Assembly: GCA_015039315.1 (NCBI GenBank)
Contig: WIDE01000007.1
Span: 408,867-439,086, forward strand
Length of the DNA: 30,220 nt
Origin: Clavulina sp. PMI_390
Taxonomy: Eukaryota > Basidiomycota > Agaricomycetes > Cantharellales > Hydnaceae
Direction of reading: 5' to 3'
A program made the translations under genes and the position numbers. The notes beneath the pieces were generated by a model. The model was given only the letters and a program-made list of their open reading frames with translations, had not been told where the DNA came from and ran no database searches. Below, piece after piece: positions 1-8,403 of the stretch. Numbering within the stretch: the first letter of the stretch is position 1; each line of letters begins with the position of its first letter.

Positions 1-215
1 GGCGAGATGTTCTGGTAAGCCTCCATCCATTCGATGAGATCGTACCCCCAGCCCCGCTCTTTTCACTGATGAATTTGATACGAATAACCTACAGGCAAGC
101 CGGCTCTCACTTCCCCGACGGAGATACTTGGAACGATGGCTACGCCGTCTACCCTGATTCTACCGATTATTCGACCCTGGTTACCTGCGCGAAGAACATT
201 GTCGCGCGCGGTTAG
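1..215 (+). CDS. GH5_7 endo-beta-1,4-mannanase, C-terminal end only
   Basis: Last two exons of a secreted endo-beta-1,4-mannanase (glycoside hydrolase family 5, subfamily 7), which cuts mannan chains in plant cell walls. Exons 1-14 and 95-215 are joined across an 80-nt intron (gtaagc..cctacag) that splits a TGG codon; the stop is TAG at 213-215. The 44 visible residues begin GEMFWQAG and end NIVARG. The segment matches the end of the catalytic barrel in fungal GH5_7 enzymes, where a FWQ/LWQ strand is followed by a short DGY/YAVY stretch. The assignment is secured by the complete paralogue at the right edge of the window, which shares 40 of the 44 residues and the same intron position. Catalytic residues and signal peptide lie outside the window. 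The family is clear from the paralogue; activity of this copy cannot be judged. Confidence 0.85.
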   Translation, partial: RDVLVSLHPFDEIVPPAPLFSLMNLIRITYRQAGSHFPDGDTWNDGYAVYPDSTDYSTLVTCAKNIVARG

Positions 216-505
216 GCTGCTAGATATCTCGATATGCTATTCTCTGCTCAAAAGGTCTTTGTCATGGTACTAGACCCATAGTATGATAGCTACAATGTTA
301 TTTGAATCTCCTCAACTCCCACATCCTTACATGGCTGGATTCACAAGATCGAGAGAGCAAAAGGAAACCCAATGAATTCTGTGACCGTACAATGGACAAA
401 TACATTCGTGCACGCCAAGCAGATGATGTATGCGTAGCCTGTGTGAACAACTCGAGGGCAGAAATTCCGCCAAGGCTACTCCACGCACCCACGCACATTT
501 CATAT
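216..505. other. Intergenic, between two converging 3' ends
   Basis: This 290-bp stretch separates the stop codon of the left mannanase (+) from the stop codon of the copper transporter (-), so it should hold both 3' UTRs and poly(A) sites. Short open frames here have no family resemblance. No RNA gene or repeat was seen. Confidence 0.6.
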
Positions 506-1284
506 TCAACAGCATGAAATGGGCTTCGCAGAGTCCCCCGAGCCTGCGAGAATGGCTTCGGCCTCGATCTGCTCTCCGTATATGTAGTGGCCTATGGATG
601 CCCCGAGCACGACTGCCGCAATGAGATAAGCCTGCATCATTTGGTGATACAGTTAGTCATTGAGACGTCTGAAGAGCTGTAAATTGGGGGGATGTATGAG
701 AAAACTCACATTATACGTCATAAAGACGAGCATGAGGAAGAAGGATAGGAAGGTCGACAGGCCGTACAGGACGGCTCGTCGTATCCGTGCTCCTTCAGGT
801 ACGGGGTATCTACACAAGTCGAATGCGGTAACAGTTCAAAAGTATCAAAGGTAGTCATAATGAGCGAAATCCACAGTCAGGAAGAGGAGAAAAGACTCAC
901 AGCTTAGGAGCCACACCAATCAGGGGCGAGGTGCCGTTCTCGTTGTCGGCCTCCATCGGGATAGACGGAGACGAAGCGCGGGTGATACGTTGTGCTGTTT
1001 GGATATCCAGGGCTCGTTGTAGCTTGCGGAGCCATTCGTAGGTGATTCCGAGCAGCAGGATGATCAAGAAGGAGAGCACAAAGGTGAATGCACCAGAGAT
1101 GTGCCATGAGCGAAAGACGACGCAGGTGTCAGTGATTTGATAGTTCCATAGCCTTTATACCAGGAATAGGGATGAGCGAGACATCTAGGGCTTTCCAGAA
1201 AAGCAGGGGTAGACTGTGCCACACATACATGTTCATGCTGCATTTTGCAGGCATTGGCATCCCGCCGTGGCCACCGTGATCCAT
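506..1284 (-). CDS. CTR: Ctr-family high-affinity copper transporter
   Basis: Membrane protein that imports Cu(I) as a homotrimer at the plasma or vacuolar membrane. Four exons on the minus strand (1284-1229, 1152-901, 809-710, 631-506) give 177 aa. The start gives MDHGGHGGMPMPAKCSMNM, a His/Met-rich copper-binding N-terminus; the final Met-x-Met sits just before the first membrane span, as in the family. TM1 follows CVVFRSWH (about residues 36-58). TM2 carries the Met-x3-Met selectivity motif (M129, M133) and TM3 has the Gly-x3-Gly packing motif (G146, G150). The TM1-TM2 loop is about 55 residues. The protein ends in Cys-Cys, as expected for copper handoff. Introns of 76, 91 and 78 nt all have GT..AG ends and keep frame. 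It is divergent from the E3 ligase gene. Whether it is a plasma-membrane or vacuolar (Ctr2-like) form cannot be told. Copper-dependent transcription is likely from the family, but I saw no convincing regulatory site. Confidence 0.93.
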
Positions 1285-1923
1285 TGTGCGATGAGAGATA
1301 TAGGTTTATTGGCGGGGGTAGATATAGCTTATCGAGACACGATTAGAGTCTCAAACAGCACGAGTGATGGGGGGGTAGGTAACGCGGTGTGTCGCCATAC
1401 CTGTCTCCGTTGATATCACCTATCGGCGCAGGTTGATTCCCGAGTCATCATTGCACTAGAAAGAAATTTTTATCTACGCTACCATCCCTAGGGAGGTGAA
1501 TCGGGTCATATTGAGGCACTGAACGCTTCGATAGGATTGGAGATGGGCGCATGGGTCGGGCAAGTCCAGAGCCGGTGGTTGGCCAAACGGAGAAAATGAT
1601 TCGGCCGTGAGTTGGTCGTGTGAGGCGCACCCCAGGCCACCGGAGATCCGATTATATTATGCACAAATTCAGACGAATGCGACAGAAATCGGTACAAATC
1701 TACAAGAGACGATCGGAGCATTTCTTGGCTTGAATAAACCGTCTCCCCCCCACTTGCACTTGGGCCCAAGCCAACTAAAGAGAGAGGCGACGAGGACAGC
1801 CAAGGCCTTGTCACAGGCGCCGTGTCACACTCTACGAACAGCGCCTCCTGCTCTTGCCCACCACTTCACTCACAGCCACTTAACCGCAACCTCTTACCTT
1901 CCCCAATCCACAACCCCTACACC
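1285..1923. promoter_or_regulatory. Shared upstream region of CTR (-) and the Ariadne ligase (+)
   Basis: This 639-bp non-coding gap lies between two diverging start codons and must hold both promoters and 5' UTRs. The ligase start at 1924 is preceded by accATG and a C-rich, A-poor leader with many CCA/CAC runs, typical of basidiomycete 5' UTRs. I could not identify a specific copper-response or TATA element. Open frames crossing it (for example 1607-2434) are accidental extensions of the downstream exons. Confidence 0.55.
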
Positions 1924-4312
1924 ATGTCCGACGACGAAGAGATGTACGATTCCGCTCCCGAGGACTTTGGCTCCGACGATGACATGGTCGATGGCACTCA
2001 GGAGTCCGAGAGTGGTATGTCATGTCGTTGCCCTGTCGCATCGCCCCTTCGTTGCTAACGGTGCCGACGCGGACTCTGACTCGATCGCCTCTCCTGCGCG
2101 TGCCACAGAACTCCTCGATGACGATGACATGGATGATGCAGACTTTGGCTTTGACAGCGTCGTCCTCGACAAGGGCAAGTCCAAGCTCAAGTCATACGAA
2201 GTCGAAGCAAAGGCTATGAGCGCTAAGGATCTCGAGGCCGCCATGAAGCATGAGGCTGACGAGGTGTCCGATATCTATGGTACTGACGTGAGTCTTTCCG
2301 TTCCATCGCGTTCGATAGATACATGGTGCTGTGTTCGCCGTTGTGCTGACTCAGTGTCACATTTCTCTCCTCATGGTCACCGATCTGCCCATGCTTCGGT
2401 ACCAAAATGCTACGGATTCGCGTGCGCATTATAGACCCCCACCGTCTTCGTTCTTCTCCGGAGCCAAGCCTGGAACCGCGAGCGCTTGATTGATACGTTT
2501 GGGGAGAACCCGTCCAAAGTCATGAAAGCCGCGGGCGTCATTGACCCCTCCCTCTCTCCAACCTCCCCCTCCGCATCCCAATCCGTCTCTTCACCACCTT
2601 CATCACAATCCCAATCACAATCCCAGTCCCAGCCCACTCGCCGATCAACACGCGGAGCGCCTGTTCGTAAACAGAGTGCACCAATCGCGCCCTCCCGTTC
2701 CAATGAACCCTTCATGTGTCCGATTTGCTGCGACGATGCGCCTACCGCATCATTCGACCTTGGATGCGGCCACGTGTTTTGTGACAACTGCTGGCGCACC
2801 TACCTCCATACCAAGATCCATGACGAGGGTGAGGTCGCAATCCAGTGCATGGATGACGGCTGCAAAATCCAGGCAAACGATGAATTCGTCAAACGCGCCG
2901 CCGATCCCAACCCTCCTCCCCCCAAGCCGAAATCATCTGCATCTGCACTCGCACCCTCATCTACCACCTCAGCATCGGGCGCATCCACTTCGGCCTCTGC
3001 AAGCAAGGGGCAAGAGAAGGTGGAGCCTGCGGTCGTCGTGGAAGACAAGCCCGTTTCGGATGTGGATCGGTACACCGAGCTTCTCATTCGGGACTTTGTC
3101 GCGCATACTCCCAGCATAAAGTTCTGCCCTTATCCTTCTTGCACTCAAGCACTAAAGTGCAACCCTGCCGCCCGTAAGGGTGCGCTCAACACACTAGTAC
3201 CTACGGTCGTGTGCGGCGAGGGCCACGAATTCTGCTTTGGTTGTGCGCAGGAGGGCGGCCACCGTCCGGTGATTTGCAGTGTGTCCAAGATGTGGCTGAA
3301 GAAGTGCGCGGATGATAGCGAGACGGCTAACTGGATCAAGAGCAACACGAAGGAGTGCCCCAAGTGCCAGAGTACGATTGAGAAGAACGGTGGATGCAAG
3401 TGAGTTTCCAGCTTTTACCATGTCAAATTGAAGCAGAAACAGGCGCTGATGTCAATCACTTTCTCACTTTTTCTATAAATTCCTTTAGCCACATGACGTG
3501 CAAGAAGTGCAAGTACGAGTTCTGCTGGGTGTGCATGGGCAACTGGACCGAGCACGGTAGCTCGTGGTACTCGTGCAATCGCTACGATGACAAGGACAGC
3601 GCGAACGCGCGTGATCAGCAGAGCAAGAGCCGAGCGTCTCTGGAGCGATACTTGCACGTGCGTTTCATTCCCAAGCTTTTGACGCTGATGCGTTGCCTTA
3701 TCTCACCTGTTTGCCTTGTGCTCCGTGCGCATAATACAGTACTACAACCGCTGGGCCAATCACGAGCAGTCTGCTAAGCTCTCGCTTGATCTTTACGCCA
3801 AGACGGAGAAGAAGATGGAGGAGATGCAGATCACGTCCAACTTGACGTGGATCGAGGTGCAGTTTGCGAAGAAGGCGGTGGAGGAGCTTCTCCGCTGCCG
3901 AATGACGCTCAAGTGGACGTACGCGATGGCTTATTACTTGGAGAAGAGCGAGGAGAACAACTCCAAGGAGCTATTCGAGGACAACCAAGCGTGAGTGTTC
4001 CGCCACTTCTCCGTCGATCCCATGAAACTGGTGTGCTAATCTGGATTACGTAGTGATCTGGAGAAGGCGGTAGAAGACCTTTCAGAGTTGCTTGAGCAGC
4101 CAATTGAGCCTGAGACCATCGCAACCCTGCGCCAGAAGATGACGGACAAGACTGTGGGTCATCTTTTCTCCGCCTTCATTGTACTAGTTGTTCACAATTT
4201 TTGTGATTTTTAGGTGTACGTGGCGAAGCGTAATGAGACTGTACTGGAGGACACGGCAAAGGGCTTCCAGGAGGGCCGGTGGCAATGGAACGTCCCTGTG
4301 GGGTCTACATGA
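1924..4312 (+). CDS. ARI1: Ariadne-type RBR E3 ubiquitin ligase
   Basis: RING-between-RING ubiquitin ligase, fungal counterpart of ARIH1/Hel1. It takes ubiquitin from an E2 on RING1 and forms a thioester on RING2 before transfer. Seven exons (1924-2014, 2109-2287, 2435-3399, 3489-3657, 3740-3990, 4054-4153, 4214-4312) give 617 aa. In order: an acidic N-terminus (residues 1-60); a UBA-like helix region around [15 protein letters not shown] (95-115); a Ser/Pro/Gln low-complexity tract (125-180); RING1 starting CPICC at C185 and ending near C233; a Ser/Ala/Pro insert (about 240-300); the IBR from C321; RING2 from C398 (CPKC) with GGCNHM, where the Cys (about C411) matches the catalytic residue of ARIH1; and the helical Ariadne domain to the end, with the characteristic [10 protein letters not shown] close to the C-terminus. 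It is longer than most Ariadne proteins (about 500-560 aa) because of the two low-complexity tracts. Ariadne ligases are activated by neddylated cullins; that is family knowledge, not visible here. Confidence 0.95.
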
Positions 4313-5129
4313 GCTTGTTATTGATCGGCCCCCCACCCAGGACCCTGGTTGATCTTCCGTCTCTCTCCTAAACTTCCTCTCTCCTCTTTCTCTCTTCCCT
4401 TTCGGCCCTTCATGCCCTTCCTCATTCTTGTATATACATCGGTCCTCGACCTTGATGGACCCACCCTGCATCACACTACATCATATACGTCTGCTTACAC
4501 CATCAATCCAATGTATTTTGCGCCGTTACTCGTCCAGTCCTTCATCATCCGGACAGAAACTAGTGAGATGTCGTCTGCAGGCTTTGTAGGATTTTTGAGG
4601 CCAAAACCACACTGCAATGTACATGACGCTCTGCAATCTTGTTAGTTTTGTGCTTACTCTATATCTCTTACTCGAAGACTTAGTTTTGTACCCGTCCCCT
4701 TCGGTAGCGTAATATTGAGGATTTGAAGATTACCCCGTCGTCTTGTTATCAACCACAGTCCTCAAAGAGGGTCCACTATATAGCACTATATTTTTCCGTG
4801 TCGCGGCATACTATGCCCCACCATCTGGCCATTCTCATTTTGCAATTCTGTTCCTATGTACCACATCCCAACTATATTTGTGATCCGTACAAGCAGTTGC
4901 AAGGGAAAGCGAAACATTCATTGTGGATTAGGAGCTACGTAGCAAAAGGATGGGGTGTACAAGCCATGCTACTGCCGATCAGAGTACAAATTTGAGAGGT
5001 TTTTCAAGGATCAAGAAATGAGGAAACGACAAGAAATTATGAATAATGGGTACAGAGTCCAGGATAATTCAGTTCTAGAAGTAGCGTTCAGCGATAGCGA
5101 TATCAAGTGGTAATGGGGATGGTGAGATT
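4313..5129. other. Intergenic region, no gene recognised
   Basis: About 800 bp between the end of the E3 ligase and the end of the minus-strand coiled-coil gene. It should contain both 3' UTRs (a pyrimidine-rich run at about 4350-4400 directly follows the ligase). The small open frames here show no family features, and no repeat or RNA gene was seen. Confidence 0.5.
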
Positions 5130-6156
5130 TCAGGGTGGCGCGAGGCTGAGGACGGGATGGAGGTGGGCGGGTGCACCAATGGCAAGTGCAATGCGGCGGC
5201 GTTGAGTCTCCGGGGAAGGGAGGTTCACAAGGCCTTCTGGAGTGTTGTGATGAGGAAAGTAAGCTAGAAAATAGCGTCTAGCCTGGTCTTGAGCTAAATT
5301 GGTAATGACATCCATATTATGCAAAGGCGGCAAGTTATGCTGATACGGGGATGTCCAATCAGGGATGGTGGTGAGGCAAGACAAATTGCGTAACACCTAC
5401 CGGGGGGAGGGTCGGATCTTGCGTAGTGAACTGGCCATTAACAATTACGGAAAGCAAGACAGTCTGGTAGGATTCATTGGGCTGAAGGATCGCAGGCAAA
5501 TGCCGGTTATATTCCTTGAAATCCAAAACGAGTGAGGTGGACAACTGGGTATGAGCGGAGAGCTGGAACATACAGTTGCAACATTATTTGACAAACTGGT
5601 GAGAAGTTGAGTATTTGATGCCATCTGGACATCAAGGCGGGCAGTTCGGGTATCAAGGGCCGCGAGGGCTGCAGTGTGTGCATTGAGAGTAGTGTTTATA
5701 GCTGTCAAGGTTGTATTCACCGCCGCGAAGTTTGCCGCCACGTTCGCATTCAGCACCGTCAGGGAATTCTGGATAGCTGCAATGCTCTGCTCGATAGCTT
5801 GGTCCGGGAGAGCACCTTGGGGGGGTTGTGTTTTAGGCTGGATGCATCTGTCTAACGACTTCACAACATACCAAACTTTTTCCTATGAATCATATCATGC
5901 TCGTGTTCCGTTGCGTCCACCATTATATCAAGTGAGACTAAATGTTCTTCATATAAACCCGCATTAGGAAGATATATATGGAAAGCAGAGCATTGAGGTT
6001 CACACCATTGCGGCGGTAACGAGAGGCGATTTCTTGGCGGTACTGAACAGCCTCGCGAACATTTTGCGCTGAGGGAGGAGTTTGGATTGGAGTCGTCGGC
6101 CGATAAGCATTCTCGAACGGGAGAAGCACTGGGGCTTGCTCTCCAACAACTTCCAT
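5130..6156 (-). CDS. Coiled-coil protein of a lineage-specific fungal family (Mug135-like suspected)
   Basis: Function unknown. The model has exons 6156-6006, 5937-5872, 5815-5574, 5562-5401 and 5339-5130, giving 276 aa. Introns of 68, 56 and 61 nt have good GT..AG ends and fitting phases; the fourth gap is only 11 nt (see separate entry). The N-terminus is Pro-rich (PTTPIQTPPSAQ, residues 21-31). Residues about 75-160 form a long heptad-like, Ala/Asn/Thr-rich coiled coil with repeated Asn-Thr-Thr-Leu and Leu-Ser-Asn-Asn units. The C-terminus holds LPPLHN followed by a helical, SAP-like segment (about 205-265). This layout resembles the expanded Mug135-like families of Agaricomycetes as I remember them; that name is a guess and no catalytic motif is present. 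The start is chosen at the first ATG of the open frame preceding the Pro-rich tract; the frame is open further upstream. A diverged copy lies directly upstream, suggesting a tandem family. It may be a pseudogene if the 11-nt segment is not spliced. Confidence 0.6.
5563..5573 (-). other. 11-nt GT..AG insert interrupting the coiled-coil frame
   Basis: On the minus strand the coding frame is broken by GTATGTTCCAG, which has an ideal 5' splice hexamer (GTATGT) and a normal 3' splice end (TTCCAG) but nothing between. Deleting exactly these 11 nt joins GCA ACT to CTC TCC in frame and gives NNVATLSAHTQLSTSL, continuing the heptad pattern on both sides. Left in place, the upstream frame runs to a stop at 5445. 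An alternative reading is a 68-nt intron with a poor donor (gtccag), which is also in frame but removes 19 codons of the coiled coil. It could equally be an intron that lost its middle by deletion. Confidence 0.6.
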
Positions 6157-6190
6157 TCTTGTGTTATCTTGTCTCAGTAGGTGGTTGGGA

Positions 6191-6230
6191 GCGAACCGAT
6201 CGATCCAAACATCCAATAATAGGCAGTTTC
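6191..6230 (-). repeat. 40-bp repeat, copy 1 (upstream of the intact coiled-coil gene)
   Basis: A 40-bp block just upstream of the first ATG of the coiled-coil gene is repeated at 7175-7214 with about 34 of 40 bases identical, without gaps, in the same orientation, and includes a perfect 14-base core (gcgaaccgatcgat). It is probably the retained 5' flank of the tandem duplication. The palindromic core cgatcg may be of regulatory interest. Confidence 0.65.
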
Positions 6231-6758
6231 CGCAGGTCACGATTGGGTCACCGACTACTCTTTGGCACATGTGCAGGTATGCTAATTGGGCTGATCTCAG
6301 TTGTTCTCTCTCCTTATGCCTATTCTCCGCCTATTTGATTAGTGACCAGCACTTGTTGTTGGGCAGATCCACAACCAGTTACACTAGATACGTCTGCTCA
6401 TCCAATGAACGTCTAGGAGGGAGGTTGTCGAAGATTTAGCTCTAAGGGAAACAACACGGCGGAAAGATCAACTGTAGATAAAAGATAAGCCGGGTTTCAG
6501 GGAGGACCTTAGCTCAGCTTGGCGTGGAGCCCCGAACACACCGCTACGGGTGACGCTGAGTTGCTGCAGAGGGGAGCGTGGAGGGGGGAGCGGTCCCTGT
6601 GTTACGCAGCTGCCGATGATAATCCTTGCGCCGCTACAAAGGGTGAGTAGCATACCTCAAGAGGCAAAACCGTCCAGTCACTAGACTTTTTTGGCGATCA
6701 CTTGAATGTTCACGTCTGCTGTTCTCGAATCCCATTAAGAGAGCGGTGGTATTCGAAT

Positions 6759-7035
6759 CTAGCAAGGTTTCCCGGGCATCGAGGGGGGTTTCCGTGTGTC
6801 AAGTGCTGCGGTGAAGTTAATACTACCAGCCTCCAGGTTGGCCTTCATGATGGAAAGGTTGTCGTTCATAGGTGCAAGATTTTCCGCAATAGCTTTACAT
6901 GTATTCGATATGCTCTCTACTATGGCTGGTATTGCAGACCAGATGAATTTTCCCAACAACTCAATGAAGCTTACCACACGTCCTTGTATGAATTATCTTG
7001 TGTTCATGCTTTGCCGCCCCAGCGATAGCTTCCAT
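6759..7035 (-). pseudogene. Diverged, shortened paralogue of the 5.1-6.2 kb coiled-coil gene
   Basis: Two exons (7035-6975 and 6925-6759, intron of 49 nt, gtaagc..taccag) would encode 75 aa. The first reads AAKHEHKIIHTRTC, matching TEHEHDMIHRKKFG in exon 2 of the neighbouring gene, with the intron at the same place and phase. The second exon is a coiled-coil segment with Asn/Lys heptads ending in ALDTRK, like ALDTRT in the neighbour, and then stops early after PPSMPGKPC. The distal coiled coil and the LPPLHN C-terminal domain are missing, and no equivalent of the Pro-rich first exon is intact. The best explanation is a decayed or truncated tandem duplicate; a functional small protein cannot be excluded. 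Confidence 0.5.
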
Positions 7036-7174
7036 GGGTACCGATTATCGCTTCTTGAGCCTGACTTTCAGTCGCACGTACATGTACGACAAGCTGAAAG
7101 GCACACACTTTTGAGAGGATTGAAGAGCAGAGGGGTCAATACTGAGTGTCTGAGTGGTTGTCCACGTGGTCGTC

Positions 7175-7214
7175 GCGAACCGATCGATGCAAACACCGGA
7201 TAATAGGGGGTTTC
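7175..7214 (-). repeat. 40-bp repeat, copy 2 (upstream of the decayed paralogue)
   Basis: Second copy of the block at 6191-6230. It sits about 140 bp upstream of the first codon of the shortened paralogue, whereas copy 1 ends about 35 bp from the start of the intact gene, so the two loci have diverged in spacing. Confidence 0.65.
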
Positions 7215-8403
7215 AGCCCAAACGTACTATTGCTCTCCCAAGACGACTGTGTATCCTTGGTTAGGAGGTGCTCACTTTCTCTCATTCCCACATGTCTATT
7301 GAGAAGCCTCGTTATGAGTGGCTAGCGCTCATTAATGGGCCGATCTGTATGTCATTACATCAGAGACGTGTTCACTATCTAATACATGCACTTTTTGCTC
7401 TCTGTTACGTATGTCATCATTTGATACTCCACGAATGGTGAGGTGGGACCACTTGAGAAGCACGTATTCGGAGCATTACATACAAATTTTTTTTACTCCT
7501 CACTGGCAGTGCCAGCTGGACAGCCTGGTGTTCGAGCTCGTGTTTGGATTGCAAATTGTTCTGGCGGGCATCCGCTATGCCCGCGACCGTTGTAGAAACA
7601 GGTTGTTGACGAAGCAAAGTGGACTATCCATACGCTCTTGTTGAAGACCGCAGGCAGAAGAAAAAAAATATGAGAGCCTTGCAACCGTTGCTGAGCCGCC
7701 GAAGGATCAGTCCGATCGTGAGAAGATTGACTACGTTGAGCGCTATGGACCCCGAGACGTGCTTGATCCATACAGTTTTGTGCCTTGGTGACGCTGAGTG
7801 GAGTCTTGCGTGAGTTCCTCCGGGCTAATTTTGATTTTCCTCAGTTATTCATCCGGCGGGGTGCTGCGGTTGCACATTCGATCGCGAAAAGTCGCCAAAA
7901 AAAGACTTGGCCCTCCGGTGCTCACGTGACGCGCGAGAAGGGGCTGTTGCCTCTCCATCCTTACCTCACAATAATTTGACAACGCCTGCCTTGCAGTGCT
8001 CACTCCTCCAGACGCTCCTTTCACCCCCATCTCGAACGACACGAATACCCCCCTAGTAGCCTGCAAAGCTCCTCTCGACTGAACGTGGCGGTGTGCCAGC
8101 GTGAAGGATGTTGTATTTGACGTCTGATCATTTTGCTTTCTGTAAGTCGCAACTGCCCCCACCGCCAGTTTTCTTCGCCGTCAGAGAGGTTGCAAGTACT
8201 GACAGACCGAATATTCATCGCGTTTGCACCCCTTTTTTGCGCGTAGTCTTGCCTTTCGGAGTGATTGGGTAAGTGACCACGCTCCTGTTGTGGTGTCAGT
8301 CATGCGGGGATCCTAACCAGGCCTGTTCTCCGCCTTTTTCGCTCTTTTTCTCGGACTCGCTCTCGATCATTTCTGTGTTCTCTCGTGCTTTCGAATTTCC
8401 GCA
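7215..8403. other. Gene-poor region with a possible third relic at about 7417-7771 (-)
   Basis: No intact gene was found in this 1.2-kb stretch. On the minus strand, two overlapping short frames at 7771-7417 contain a helical, Gln/Ala/His-rich segment (TTVAGIADARQNNLQSKHEL) and a segment ending PSAAQQRLQ, in two different frames. They may be a further decayed member of the coiled-coil family, but I see no clear residue match. The right part (about 7900-8403) is the upstream region of the glycosyltransferase gene, with pyrimidine-rich tracts at 8330-8395. Confidence 0.35.

Noticed and set aside
2580..2640. Tandem aatccc/aatcac-like repeat
   Set aside because: It encodes a Ser-Gln low-complexity tract inside the E3 ligase and is ordinary microsatellite-like coding sequence.
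6710..6770. tRNA-like B-box (ttcgaatc) near 6750
   Set aside because: No matching A-box, anticodon stem or acceptor pairing could be found around it.
7845..8218. Minus-strand open frames upstream of the glycosyltransferase
   Set aside because: No domain, signal or splice-supported extension; they overlap the expected promoter and leader of CPS1.
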